In this document: positions 7,381-16,474 of the stretch, piece by piece | Layout of the letters: the number at the start of each line of letters is the position of its first letter | Numbering within the stretch: position 1 is the stretch's first letter | DNA from: an uncultured Ilumatobacter sp. | GTDB lineage: Bacteria > Actinomycetota > Acidimicrobiia > Acidimicrobiales > Ilumatobacteraceae | Length of the DNA: 64,000 nucleotides | NCBI GenBank assembly: GCA_938091165.1 | Contig: CALKNK010000002.1 | Location: 1 to 64,000 of the forward strand | Direction of reading: 5' to 3' | Notes under the pieces: model-generated | Database searches by the model: none | Seen by the model: only the letters and a program-made list of their open reading frames with translations | What the model was told of the DNA's origin: nothing | Position numbers and translations under genes: made by a program

Positions 7381-10134
7381 TCAGGTCAGTAGGGGGCGAC
7401 CACGACGGCGCCGGACGGCGTTGCGCAGCGGCGTGCGCACCGACTCCAGCCCGAGATAGAAGGCCGGGAAGCACAGAAGCACGAACACCGTCGAGCTAAC
7501 GAGGCCGCCCATCAACGTGAAGCCGAGTGACTCCCAGAACGGATCGCTCAACGCGAGCGGCAGCAGACCAACGACCGTGGTGATCGTCGTGGTGATCAAC
7601 GGTCGGAAGCGAGAGGTGACGGCGTGCTGAATCGCCTCGCCGGCCGATGCACCTGCGCGTCGTTGCTGATTCGCGGAATCGACCAACAGAATCGTGTTGT
7701 TGACCGCCACGCCAATCAGCGCGATGAACCCCACCCCGGAGAGAAACGATTGCGGATTATCGGTGAGCTTCAGGGCGCCGAACACTCCGAGGAAACTGAG
7801 GGGGATCGCCATGAAGATCAACAGCGCCTGCGCGACCGATCGGAACTGGATCGCGATCAGCAGGAGCATCAGTCCGAGCGCAATGATGCCGGCGACGATC
7901 AGTCCAGCGAAGTCGTCCTGATTGTCCGACTCCAACCCGAAGTCGAACGTCACGGCCTCGGCCGAGAGACCTCTCGATTCGATCTCGGCTGGGGGGAAGT
8001 CCTCCTCGACGAGCAACTGCGTGTCGTTCAAGATGCCGGAAATGCCCTGGTCTTCGTCGTACTGCGCGCGTACTTCGATGATCTGTTGCCCGTCGACCCG
8101 AGCGATTTCTCCATCGGTCGACACGATCGCATCGGTCACCGTGACCGTGCCGCCGCCAGACTCAAACTGCCGCCCCTGCAGACTGTCGCGGATGTCCTCG
8201 GCGAGTTGTTGCCCCGCAGCGATCGATGCGGCATCGCTAACCTCGATCTGGGTCGCGAATGGGTACTCCAGCAGTGGCGGCCCGTTCTCAGTCTGTCCGG
8301 CTGTGAGGCGGAGACCGGGATAGGCCAAAACGATCGTCTCGAAGTCGGCCTCGATCCGCTCCACGAACGTTGGCGCCTTGGTCGACCGCGAACCGATCGG
8401 CGTGAGGTCGATGAAGGTCTCCGTCACGCGCTCGTTCCCGCGAACATATTGCGAACGAGCGAGCTCCTCACCGAGAACCGAGAGGATGACTACGTCGACC
8501 TCGTCAGAAATGTCTTGTGCTTCTTCGATGCTCGTTCCCGGGGGGAACTCCGCTGAGATCGCCAACCCGGAGGCGTCCTTGCCGGCTGGGAAGATCGAGA
8601 ACGGCAGCGACCCCGCAATCATTCCGCCGGCCATGATGGCGACGAGCGCAACGCTGGCCATGCCCATGCCAGTGAATCGACCCTTCCAACCGTTCCTCCA
8701 CGGATAGGCAGCGAGTCGACCAGCGGCGCGCGCAACGACCTTTTCACCGCGCACAATCGGGTTGTTACTCGCGCCGCCCTTGAGCAGGAACACCCGGGCG
8801 ACTGCGGGAATGAACACGATCGAAAAGATGAACGACAAAATCAGCGTGATGATCACGGTTGCCGGGATCGAGCGGATGAACTCGCCAAGAATTCCGTCGA
8901 CAAAGAGCATCGGCGAGAACACGACAACGGTGGTGAGCGTGCCGGCCAACGACGCCGACCCGACCCGTTCGAGCGCCGTGCGCACGGCGCCGAGCCGGCG
9001 GCCATCTTCCTGTGGACTCGGGTCGTCGCGGCTGGAGTCGATCGATTCGGAGATAACAATCGCGTCATCAACCAGGAGCCCAAGGGTCAAGATGAGACCG
9101 AACAGGGTGATCGTGTTGAGGGAGTAACCGAACACCCAGAGTCCGATCAATGCCCCCATCATCACGAGGGCCATGAAGCCGGTGGTCATCACGGCGACGC
9201 GCCAGCCGATGAGCAACAAGCTCACGAGGGCGACGGCGAGCAGGCCGGTGAGCAGGTTGGTGGTAAGTGACGACAACTGCTGACGGACGCTGGTGGCGAA
9301 GTCGGCAGTGATTGCTGCCGAGAATCCGTCGTCGAGCGGCGACTCGGCGCTGACCAGCCGGCTCTCGATCAGATCAGAAAATTCGAGGACGTCGAGATTC
9401 GATGTCTCGCTCCGGATCAGGCCGATTGCGATGGCGTCGTCGTAGCCGGAGCTGTCGAGTGCGACGCGCGTGAATCGGGTGAGGCGGGTTTCGGTTGCAC
9501 CCGAGACCGGATCGATCGATTCCGTTTCGAGATCGCGCACCGCAGCGACGCCAACATCGCCCTCCGCGGCGAGGTAGACGCTGAGCTGCTCGGCCTGTTC
9601 CTGGAAGTCCGCCGGGGTCGCGTTCGGTGGACCGACGATCGACACCAAGCTGTCGTATTGGCCGACCAACTTGGCGGCATTGATCGGGTTGTACAGGATC
9701 TCGGCGCCGTCGGTCACCTCAAGATCGAGCGCAACGAGGCGCGCCGTGCCCACGTCAGAGCTGATGTCAGATTCGAACTCGACGACCACGGAGTAGCTGC
9801 TGGGCAATGCAATCGACTCGGTCGAGATGACTCCTTCGACCTCGCTGAACGCAGCTTCGAGGGGAACGATGACCTCCTGGTCAACCACTCCGGCGTCATC
9901 GACGAAGTACGTGCCGCTGACGACGGAGATCGGCGTGTTGATCGGCGGGAAGCCTTCTCGATCAAGGCCGAACCCGAACGCAGAAACACCAGCGATCAGC
10001 ACAACGATCATTACCGCAAAAGTCGCTTGCCATCGGCGCGCGGCGCCAGCAGCGATGGAAGCAATCACCGACCGGCGAGGCGCCGAACGCTCGCCGGCTT
10101 CGGTTGATTCATCGGTGGTTGCCTCAGCAAGCAT
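7381..10134 (-). CDS. RND family efflux transporter (AcrB/HAE1-like), no adaptor gene beside it
   Basis: 917 residues, shorter than the roughly 1030 of AcrB. It has an N-terminal membrane helix (residues 28-52), a large periplasmic-type porter loop, a block of helices around residues 290-480 that includes a conserved GLILTLGLLVDDAIV segment (RND motif A, GxxxDD), a second extracytoplasmic loop, and a C-terminal helix block. It should use proton-motive force to export hydrophobic compounds or lipids. No membrane-fusion or outer-membrane factor gene is adjacent, so it probably acts as an inner-membrane exporter on its own, as reported for other actinobacterial RND proteins. The downstream methyltransferase is likely cotranscribed. 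Confidence 0.88.
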   Translation of the reverse strand: MLAEATTDESTEAGERSAPRRSVIASIAAGAARRWQATFAVMIVVLIAGVSAFGFGLDREGFPPINTPISVVSGTYFVDDAGVVDQEVIVPLEAAFSEVEGVISTESIALPSSYSVVVEFESDISSDVGTARLVALDLEVTDGAEILYNPINAAKLVGQYDSLVSIVGPPNATPADFQEQAEQLSVYLAAEGDVGVAAVRDLETESIDPVSGATETRLTRFTRVALDSSGYDDAIAIGLIRSETSNLDVLEFSDLIESRLVSAESPLDDGFSAAITADFATSVRQQLSSLTTNLLTGLLAVALVSLLLIGWRVAVMTTGFMALVMMGALIGLWVFGYSLNTITLFGLILTLGLLVDDAIVISESIDSSRDDPSPQEDGRRLGAVRTALERVGSASLAGTLTTVVVFSPMLFVDGILGEFIRSIPATVIITLILSFIFSIVFIPAVARVFLLKGGASNNPIVRGEKVVARAAGRLAAYPWRNGWKGRFTGMGMASVALVAIMAGGMIAGSLPFSIFPAGKDASGLAISAEFPPGTSIEEAQDISDEVDVVILSVLGEELARSQYVRGNERVTETFIDLTPIGSRSTKAPTFVERIEADFETIVLAYPGLRLTAGQTENGPPLLEYPFATQIEVSDAASIAAGQQLAEDIRDSLQGRQFESGGGTVTVTDAIVSTDGEIARVDGQQIIEVRAQYDEDQGISGILNDTQLLVEEDFPPAEIESRGLSAEAVTFDFGLESDNQDDFAGLIVAGIIALGLMLLLIAIQFRSVAQALLIFMAIPLSFLGVFGALKLTDNPQSFLSGVGFIALIGVAVNNTILLVDSANQQRRAGASAGEAIQHAVTSRFRPLITTTITTVVGLLPLALSDPFWESLGFTLMGGLVSSTVFVLLCFPAFYLGLESVRTPLRNAVRRRRGRPLLT

Positions 10135-10232
10135 CCCCCGATTGTCAACGTCTGTTCAGCCAACCACAACGAGCCTCCAGTCACACACCAGCGAAAGAGA
10201 CCGGCAGCGTACGTCAGGTGCAGGTCAGCAGG

Positions 10233-11453
10233 TCAGAGGGTGACGGGCAGATATTCGAGACCACGCAAGTTGATGCGACCGTTCCACTCGACGTCCCCCG
10301 ACACTGCCGCGTCGGGGAACCGCCGCAAGAACGTGCCGATCGCAATCGCTGCTTCGAGCTTCGCCAGCGACGCGCCGAGGCAATAGTGGGCACCGCTGCC
10401 AAATGACAGGTGCTGACCGGCACCATCGCGGCGCACATCAAGTTCTTCGGCGGTCGGGCCCCACTTCTTCGGGTCGTGATTGGACGATGCCAACCCGGCA
10501 AGGACAAACATGCCCTTGGGGATGGTCGTGCCCTGGAATTCGATGTCGTCGAGGGTGATCCGACGCGAGAACTGCACCGGGCTGACAAATCGCAGCATCT
10601 CGTCGACCGCTGTTGCATCGAGTTCAGGGTCGGCCCGCCAGATTGCGGCTTGCTCAGGATGACGGAGCAGTTCATAGATGCCGGTGCCGATGAGGTTCAC
10701 GGTGGTTTCGTGGCCGGCGATGAACAGCAAGTTGACCTGGTCGCGCAGCTCGCCCGGCGTCAGACGGTCACCGCCTTCTTCAGCAGCGGTCAATGCAGTG
10801 AGCAGGTCGTCGCCTGGGTTTTCGCGCTTCCAGCGAATGACCTCGTCGATGTGTGCATTCATCGCGTTGGATGCGGCCCTGATCTCGGCGAACGAATCGA
10901 GGGCCAACATTGGATCGAGTGACTTGACGATGGTCCCCGACCAGGCGGCAATTTGGTCCTTGTCGCTCTTGGGCATCCCCAACATCTCTGAGATCACATC
11001 GAACGGCAACGGGAATGCCAGCTGCTTGACGATGTCACCGGTGCCCGCAGCTGCCAGCTCGTCGAGAGCGGCGTCGACCAGTTCCTGAATGCGAGGCCGT
11101 AGTGCTTGGATCGCCGCCGGAGTAAACGCCTTGCTGACCAAGCGGCGAAGGCGGGTGTGATCGGGCGGATCGGTGTTGAGCATCGATGAATCTTGTTCGA
11201 GTTCCCCGCCTGCCGCTTCGAGCATTTCGGCGTAGCGCTCCTCGTCACGGACTTCGATCTTGGCATCCATGACACTCATCGTGGGGTCTCGCAGCAGGCG
11301 GAAGACATCGTCGTGATCGAACAGCACCCACACATCCATCATCGACAAATGGACGGGTTGACCATCTCGCATCTCCGCGAAGTGCGGATACGGATTCTCC
11401 ATGTATCCCGACTCGAGCGGGTTGAACATCGGAGTCTCGGTAAGTGGCGACAT
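10233..11453 (-). CDS. Cytochrome P450
   Basis: 406 residues, the usual size of a soluble bacterial P450. The I-helix oxygen-activation motif is AGHETT (near residue 243), the K-helix ExxR is EMLR (near residue 285) and the haem-ligand loop is FGSGAHYCLG with the Cys near residue 356. It should monooxygenate a hydrophobic substrate with electrons from a ferredoxin and reductase encoded elsewhere. It most resembles the CYP families of actinobacteria that act on sterols, lipids or xenobiotics. The substrate is not deducible. It is transcribed away from the next gene. Confidence 0.92.
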   Translation of the reverse strand: MSPLTETPMFNPLESGYMENPYPHFAEMRDGQPVHLSMMDVWVLFDHDDVFRLLRDPTMSVMDAKIEVRDEERYAEMLEAAGGELEQDSSMLNTDPPDHTRLRRLVSKAFTPAAIQALRPRIQELVDAALDELAAAGTGDIVKQLAFPLPFDVISEMLGMPKSDKDQIAAWSGTIVKSLDPMLALDSFAEIRAASNAMNAHIDEVIRWKRENPGDDLLTALTAAEEGGDRLTPGELRDQVNLLFIAGHETTVNLIGTGIYELLRHPEQAAIWRADPELDATAVDEMLRFVSPVQFSRRITLDDIEFQGTTIPKGMFVLAGLASSNHDPKKWGPTAEELDVRRDGAGQHLSFGSGAHYCLGASLAKLEAAIAIGTFLRRFPDAAVSGDVEWNGRINLRGLEYLPVTL

Positions 11454-11560
11454 ATCACGACCCTAAACGAGACCCGAACGGTTTCTACGCAGCAGCCGTT
11501 GCTCACGCTCGACGTCTCGATCACGACAATTTGCGAACTCTGTGGTTGCGGCAGTGCAGG

Positions 11561-11971
11561 ATGAGACTCATGCACGATCCGATGCTTGAGGCGCTGGCGT
11601 GCGACGCGGCCCTGGTCGCCCTCACTGCGGCGGGCATCAATCAGGTCGCGCGCGAGCCCGCCCTTCGCAGGCTGGTCCAGAGCAATGCGATCTGTCTTGC
11701 GAGCCCGTTTGCGCCCGACGCATCGGCGACCGGAGCGACGGTTCGAGCACGAAACCCGATGTTGCACGCACTCGGCTCGTTGACGCTCGTCGTGTCGTGC
11801 GCGGATGGCACGGGCCCGACGTGGGCAGCCGCGCGTGAGGCAGTCGAGCGCGAGCCTGGGTCAGTCGTCACCGTGGTCGATGCCCAAGCACCAGCGGGAA
11901 ATGCGACACTGGCCGACTTGGGTGCTCAACGGCTCGACACCATCGACGACCTACACGGGTTGCTGGTATGA
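11561..11971 (+). CDS. Half-size SLOG/DprA-like Rossmann-fold protein
   Basis: 136 residues from ATG 11561 (MRLMHDPMLE). The sequence resembles the C-terminal half of DprA/SMF-like nucleotide-binding (SLOG) proteins: LASPFAPDA, then RNPMLHALGSLTLVVS, then a GTGPTWAAAREA stretch in the place of the usual GGTW(A)GA phosphate-binding turn. Full members of this group are two to three times longer, so this is either a minimal SLOG domain or a 5'-truncated gene. An in-frame GTG at 11444 would extend it over the divergent P450 start and lacks family-like sequence. The function is unknown. SLOG domains bind nucleotides or cleave nucleotide-derived ligands. Confidence 0.6.
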   Translation: MRLMHDPMLEALACDAALVALTAAGINQVAREPALRRLVQSNAICLASPFAPDASATGATVRARNPMLHALGSLTLVVSCADGTGPTWAAAREAVEREPGSVVTVVDAQAPAGNATLADLGAQRLDTIDDLHGLLV

Positions 11972-11996
11972 ACCGAGACAGCTCTGGCTCAGACCA

Positions 11997-12911
11997 TCAA
12001 GGCTTCGATGCCGCCATCTTCGCTCGGGCGTTGGCGGTGACGAGCAGGTAGACGCCAACGACCACAAGGACGCCGCCGACCAGCTCGGCTGTTCCGAGCC
12101 GCTCATCGCGAATCAACCATCCGAAGAACACTCCCGAGATCGGGATGAGGTACGCGGTTGCGGCAGCCTGTGTTGCCGCAGCACGCTTTACGATCGTGGC
12201 CATCAGCGCAAACGTCACCGCATTCGCCGGAATGGCAGCATAGGCCAGCGGCACGAAGAGCCCCATCGACCAGTCGGTGTCATCGACCCCTTCGACAATC
12301 AGCGCGATTGGGATCAGTACCGCTGCCGACATCGGCAGTTGCACCGCAACGATCATCACGGGCGAGACGTCACTGAAGTCCCGCCACTGCATGAATACCG
12401 TTCCAAACGCCCAAGCCAGCGCTGACACTGCAAGTGCAACAATGCCGACCGCAGTGGTCTCTCCACTGAGTGACGGCCAGGCGAGGACCGCCGTCCCAAA
12501 GAACCCCACGACCAAACCAAGCCCGCCAAGACGCGTCGGTCTCGTACCCATCAGCAGCAGTACCAGCAGCGCCGTGAACAGCGGCATCGTGCTGCTGAGC
12601 AGCGACGCCACGCCGGCTGACACCCGACTGACACCGAACACAAGCAGACCACTCGAGATCGTCGTGATTGCCAAGCTGACGACGAAAATCTTGCCGAGCA
12701 TGGCCCGGTCGGTCGGGATCCGTTCGCCACGAACCAACGTGACGAAACCCAGCAGGAATGCCCCGCCCACAACCGTGCGCAAGCCAGCGAGGAGGAGCGG
12801 CGTCGTGTGGTCGAGCGCAAACTTCAGGGCCGTGAAGTTCGCACCGATCAGCAGTGCGACGAGGACGACCAACGCAAGCGTGACCCGCGGGTTCGGTGGT
12901 GGTGCGGTCAA
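11997..12911 (-). CDS. EamA/DMT family membrane transporter
   Basis: 304 residues with about ten hydrophobic helices arranged as two EamA repeats, the normal layout of drug/metabolite transporters. The first helix contains ALLIGANFTALKFAL, typical of this family. It probably exports or imports small metabolites across the inner membrane. The substrate is unknown. The start is taken as TTG 12911 because an AAGAGG ribosome-binding site sits 6 bases upstream. The in-frame ATG at 13013 would overlap the end of the upstream oxidoreductase gene by about 60 bases. Both genes are likely in one operon. Confidence 0.82.
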   Translation of the reverse strand: MTAPPPNPRVTLALVVLVALLIGANFTALKFALDHTTPLLLAGLRTVVGGAFLLGFVTLVRGERIPTDRAMLGKIFVVSLAITTISSGLLVFGVSRVSAGVASLLSSTMPLFTALLVLLLMGTRPTRLGGLGLVVGFFGTAVLAWPSLSGETTAVGIVALAVSALAWAFGTVFMQWRDFSDVSPVMIVAVQLPMSAAVLIPIALIVEGVDDTDWSMGLFVPLAYAAIPANAVTFALMATIVKRAAATQAAATAYLIPISGVFFGWLIRDERLGTAELVGGVLVVVGVYLLVTANARAKMAASKP

Positions 12912-12951
12912 CGACTGCCTCTTTTCTCGCAACGCATGACCGCCCCGAGGA

Positions 12952-13818
12952 TCAGGCGGCCATGACCTTCGAAGCAAAGCCAGCCATCTTGTCTGCGGCC
13001 TCTCCGGGAGCACCGATGAACATGAAGGCAGGGATCACGAGTCGATGAATGCCCCACGTCGCAGCTTCCTCGACGGCTGCAGCCGGGTCATCGCCAAAGA
13101 TGCCGGGGTGCACACCGGTCATGTCGAGTGCCTCAGGGTTGCGGCCAGCGTCGGCAGCAGCCTGTCGAGCGATGTCCATCAGCTCGGCCATGTTGCCCTT
13201 CGCAGGGAAGAAGCCATCCCCCATTCGGCCAGCACGCTTGGCCGCAGCCTCGCTGTGGCCTCCGATGTGAATCGGGACTGAGCCGCTTGGCGGCTTGGGA
13301 TTCGATGACAGATTCTCGAAGTTGATGAACTCACCGTCGTAGGACGCCCCGTCGGTCTTCCAGAGTTCGCGCATGACGTCGGCGTATTCCTCGGTACGAC
13401 GAGTGCGGCCTTCCCACGGAATGTCGAGCGCCTCGAACTCTTCACGCAACCATCCGATGCCGATGCCGAGCATCAGACGTCCGCCCGACATCGAGTCAAG
13501 AGTCGCGACTTCCTTGGCGTACATCACCGGGTGCCGCTCGGGGAGGAGCGAGATGCCCGTCGCCAGCTTCAGCGTCGTCGTGTGGGCAGCGGCGTAGGCC
13601 AGCCAGATCAGCGGGTCCGGAATCGGACTGTCGCCCGAGCCAGGCATCTTGCCATTCGGCGCGTAGGGATATGTCGACTCGTACCCCTCGGGGTAGACGA
13701 TGTGCTCGACGGTCCAGAGGGATTCGAATCCCGCGCCCTCAGCCGCTTTCGCGAGCTCGATCGCGCCAGCCCCCGAGGTGAACGTCATGGTGTTGGCAAA
13801 GGCAATTCCGAACTTCAT
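12952..13818 (-). CDS. LLM class (luciferase-like) F420-dependent oxidoreductase
   Basis: 288 residues from ATG 13818 (MKFGIAFANTM). It shows the luciferase-like TIM barrel features: ESLWTVEHIV near residue 31, a strand with LATGISLLPERHPVMYAKEVATLD, then GRLMLGIGIGWLREEF near residue 115. These are typical of actinobacterial F420-dependent enzymes of about 280-300 residues (TIGR03619-like). It would use reduced or oxidised F420, or possibly flavin, on an unknown substrate. An upstream in-frame ATG (14013) adds a tail that is antisense to the regulator gene and was rejected. Confidence 0.85.
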   Translation of the reverse strand: MKFGIAFANTMTFTSGAGAIELAKAAEGAGFESLWTVEHIVYPEGYESTYPYAPNGKMPGSGDSPIPDPLIWLAYAAAHTTTLKLATGISLLPERHPVMYAKEVATLDSMSGGRLMLGIGIGWLREEFEALDIPWEGRTRRTEEYADVMRELWKTDGASYDGEFINFENLSSNPKPPSGSVPIHIGGHSEAAAKRAGRMGDGFFPAKGNMAELMDIARQAAADAGRNPEALDMTGVHPGIFGDDPAAAVEEAATWGIHRLVIPAFMFIGAPGEAADKMAGFASKVMAA

Positions 13819-13876
13819 CCTCGCATCTTGGCCGACAATGTCGTCGCCACGTGCATCGGCACGACTCAACCTCAGG

Positions 13877-14286
13877 TCAGTCAGCGGCGAGAGCGCTGCC
13901 GAGACGCGCGAGCAGCACATCAACCTCGTTGAGACCGTCGGCCCGCTGTGCGTGCACTCGCCCGAGCGACACTCTGATGTCATCGAGGTCGTCGGGAGCG
14001 GTCGGTTGGTCACCGTGCCCGATGATGAGCCACGACAGGCTCACTCCCAGGATGCCGGCCAACGCTGTCAACCGATTGCTGCGCGGCGACGCGACGCCGC
14101 GCTCCCACTTCTCCATGGTCGACACCTTGACGCCCAACTGGTTCGCGATGTCGGTCTGCGTGCGGTCCGAGCGTCAGCGATTCGCGCTCCGAGGTCGCTC
14201 GCGGAGTCTTCAATTCCGCGAGGCTGTGCTTCGGGATCGCCATCGAGGAAGCGATGGAGCGAGTTCGTTGTGTGCTGATCAGTCAT
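13877..14286 (-). pseudogene. XRE-family (Cro/CI-like) regulator, frameshifted
   Basis: Two frames together spell one helix-turn-helix regulator. The N-terminal frame starts at ATG 14286 (MTDQHTTNSL) and runs to LGARIADARTA. The C-terminal frame continues TDIANQLGVKVSTMEKWERG and then SNRLTALAGILGVSLSWLIIGHG to a stop at 13877. The join lies at 14157-14164, exactly inside the HTH, where GLTQ-like residues are missing. A deletion between short ACGC repeats would explain the lost frame. The gene is divergent from the small conserved gene at 14480 and probably once regulated it. A sequencing error cannot be excluded. Confidence 0.7.
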
Positions 14287-14479
14287 TCGTCCAACCAGTT
14301 GGTGCGGGCTGTCGACCGTACGCAGCGATACACACGCTGACAACGGAGAACGGACCTGGACCGCCAGCTCACCTTCTCGTGCTTGGTGACATCACCGGCG
14401 CTCAGCGAGTCGGCACGCCCGGCATCTCTGTGACCGTGCGCGTTCATGATGTCCTTCAGATCAATCAAAGGAGACCGAC

Positions 14480-14893
14480 ATGTTGGTGCTGGTGGCCACA
14501 AACGAACTGCAAGGAACCGTCGACGGTGACTATGCGTGCACCGTTGAGGGCGAACTGGTGACGCCAGTCGTTGCCGAGTGCGCATCACCCGCTCGATGTG
14601 GTTGCAACATGGGCTTTCCCGGCCTCGCGAGCTCACGGGCGGTCACCACCGCTCAGGTGGTCGACCTCCCCCACATTTCCGAGGAGCAGTTGCGCGAAGT
14701 CGTCGAGGATTCGCTCGATCGTGACGGATGGTTTGATCTCGCTGGCGAAGCCTGCCGACGCGAACTCGTCGACGAGCACCTCGAGTGCATTGCGGCCGTC
14801 TGTGCAGCATTTCCTACCGGGACGGTCATCGGCCGCAACGGCACTGAAGTGTTCAGTCGTTCGCCTCGCCTGCCCGACCGCCGAGCGGCGTAA
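14480..14893 (+). CDS. Conserved actinobacterial protein of unknown function (DUF7715-like)
   Basis: 137 residues, preceded by a good AAAGGAGA ribosome-binding site about 8 bases before the ATG. It starts with MLVLVATNELQG and carries a Cys cluster (CASPARCGCNMGF, near residues 35-47) that resembles the short Cys-containing proteins now grouped as DUF7715. That assignment is from memory of the family pattern and is tentative. The Cys residues could bind a metal, which is inference. No signal peptide or membrane helix is seen. It is divergent from the broken XRE regulator. Confidence 0.6.
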   Translation: MLVLVATNELQGTVDGDYACTVEGELVTPVVAECASPARCGCNMGFPGLASSRAVTTAQVVDLPHISEEQLREVVEDSLDRDGWFDLAGEACRRELVDEHLECIAAVCAAFPTGTVIGRNGTEVFSRSPRLPDRRAA

Positions 14894-14936
14894 GCCGCAG
14901 TCACCGCTCCTCAGGTCTGGCTGACACACTGCCTCC

Positions 14937-15674
14937 GTGGACGGCTACCAACTGACGATCGTGCTCGTTGCGGTGGTGATCGGTTCCGTGTCGAAGGCGG
15001 TGACGGGCATGGGACTTCCTGTCATCGTCATTCCCGTCGCCGCGCTGTTCGTCGACATCGAAGACGCCGTCGTGATCATCGCGCTCCCCAACCTGCTGGC
15101 GAACGGTGTGCTCGCCATTCGGGAACGGGCCCATTTGCCCGACACCCGCAGTCTAGGAATGCTCGCCATCAGTGGTGTTATCGGCGCCGTGCTCGGCACG
15201 CTGCTGTTCGTCAACGTGCCGGACGAACCAATCGTGGTCGCGTTGATCGTCGCCATCGCCGCCTACATCACGATGTTCTTTCTGAAACCCGACCTGCGGA
15301 CGTCGATGGAGCAGTCGCATCGTTGGTCGCCAGCCGTTGGTGCCCTCGCCGGGACGTTCCAAGGGGCAATCGGAATCAGCGGACCCATCGTCGGGTCCTG
15401 GATTCACAGCTTTCGACTCTCGCGCGGCGCACACATTTTGTCCGTCACGACGTTGTTCTTCTTCTCGGGGGCCGCTCAGTTCGGCGTCCTTGCGGCCAAC
15501 GGCGAACTGTCGGGCCGAGTCGTTGCCACGCTGCTCGCGTGCATCCCCGTCTTGGCCACGATCCCAGTTGGCGCACGACTACGCGATCGGGTCTCAGGCC
15601 GCGGCTTCGATCTCGCCATCATCGGGATGCTCGCAGTGTCGTCGATTGCACTGTGCGTTCGGACGTTCGTCTAG
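14937..15674 (+). CDS. TauE/SafE (TSUP) family membrane permease
   Basis: 245 residues with about eight hydrophobic helices. The N-terminal helix pair includes SVSKAVTGMGLP and the second half repeats a similar pattern (GTFQGAIGISGP), the two-fold TauE/SafE architecture. Members export sulfite, sulfoacetate or related organosulfur or organic anions. The start is GTG 14937. It ends 20 bases before the TPP riboswitch, so it is a separate unit from the thiamine operon, although a role in thiamine-related sulfur traffic cannot be excluded. Confidence 0.82.
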   Translation: MDGYQLTIVLVAVVIGSVSKAVTGMGLPVIVIPVAALFVDIEDAVVIIALPNLLANGVLAIRERAHLPDTRSLGMLAISGVIGAVLGTLLFVNVPDEPIVVALIVAIAAYITMFFLKPDLRTSMEQSHRWSPAVGALAGTFQGAIGISGPIVGSWIHSFRLSRGAHILSVTTLFFFSGAAQFGVLAANGELSGRVVATLLACIPVLATIPVGARLRDRVSGRGFDLAIIGMLAVSSIALCVRTFV

Positions 15675-15691
15675 ATACTGTTGTGAGTACA

Positions 15692-15781
15692 CAAACGGGG
15701 AGCTCACAGATCGGTGGGCTGAGAGGGTGACACGCTGTCATCGACCCGAGAACCTGATCCGGGTAATGCCGGCGGAGGAAT
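15692..15781 (+). promoter_or_regulatory. TPP (thiamine pyrophosphate) riboswitch, THI element
   Basis: The conserved THI-box parts occur in order: ACGGGGAGC at the 5' side, GGGCTGAGAGGGTGACAC (the CUGAGA pyrimidine-sensor loop), then ACCCGAGAACCTGATCCGGG (the ACCUGAUC pyrophosphate-sensor helix) and TAATGCCGGCGGAGGAA closing the P1 helix. It lies 3 bases before the GTG of the thiamine pyrophosphokinase gene. The closing strand contains the GGAGG that should serve as its ribosome-binding site, so TPP binding would hide the site and block translation. No separate terminator hairpin is seen. Confidence 0.95.
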
Positions 15782-15784
15782 CGA

Positions 15785-16474
15785 GTGCACGAACACATCG
15801 TTGTTATCAGTGGGTCGGCACCACTCGCACCCCATGTGATCAACACGCTCCCTGACGAGGCCATCATCCTTGCCGTCGACGGCGGACTTGACCATGCGCT
15901 TGCTGCCGGACTCACGCCATCGAGTCTGATCGGAGACCTCGACTCGGTGAGCCCTGCTGGACTGGCATGGGCTGAAGCAAACGCGACGATTTCGCGCCAC
16001 TCGGCGGACAAGGCGCAGACCGACACCGAACTGGCGCTTGCCTCGGCAGCCGAGATGCATCCCGCACGGATCACGCTCGTCGGCGGGGGGAATCGCCTTG
16101 ATCACAGCATCACAGCGATTGGCGCCCTCGGACATCGCTGGCTGATGCCGATTCCACGCCTCGACGGATGGTGGAACGGCGAACATTTCGACGTGCTCCA
16201 CGGCCCCGGCGAACTCCAGCTCACCCTCCCCCCGGCCTCGACGTTGTCGCTCGTTGCGCTCCATGGCCTCTGCGCGGGTGTCTCGATCAGCGGCACGAGG
16301 TGGGCACTCGACAGTGTCGACCTTGCCCCGCTGGTCGGACGGGGTGTGAGCAACGAGGTCGGCCCAGGCGGCGTCGTTTCCATTCGCATCTCCGCCGGCA
16401 TCCTCACGATCTTCAACACCTCGACTCCAACTCCCCCTACCGAACCCCCACCCCCGACGGAGAACCACTCATGA
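15785..16474 (+). CDS. thiN: Thiamine pyrophosphokinase (thiamine diphosphokinase)
   Basis: 229 residues from GTG 15785. It converts thiamine to TPP with ATP in the cytoplasm, the last salvage step after uptake. Catalytic-domain motifs are present: AVDGGLDHAL near residue 30, GDLDSVSP near residue 50, DKAQTDTELA near residue 74 and GGGNRLDHS near residue 100. The thiamine-binding C-terminal domain follows and ends in a Pro/Thr-rich tail. It sits directly behind the TPP riboswitch and overlaps the thiB start by ATGA. Placing the kinase with the ThiBPQ importer implies a salvage rather than a de novo role. Confidence 0.92.
   Translation: MHEHIVVISGSAPLAPHVINTLPDEAIILAVDGGLDHALAAGLTPSSLIGDLDSVSPAGLAWAEANATISRHSADKAQTDTELALASAAEMHPARITLVGGGNRLDHSITAIGALGHRWLMPIPRLDGWWNGEHFDVLHGPGELQLTLPPASTLSLVALHGLCAGVSISGTRWALDSVDLAPLVGRGVSNEVGPGGVVSIRISAGILTIFNTSTPTPPTEPPPPTENHS

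Noticed and set aside
13819..14013. N-terminal extension of the F420-dependent oxidoreductase
   Set aside because: It overlaps the XRE regulator coding region and does not resemble luciferase-like N-termini; MKFGIAF at 13818 is the typical start.
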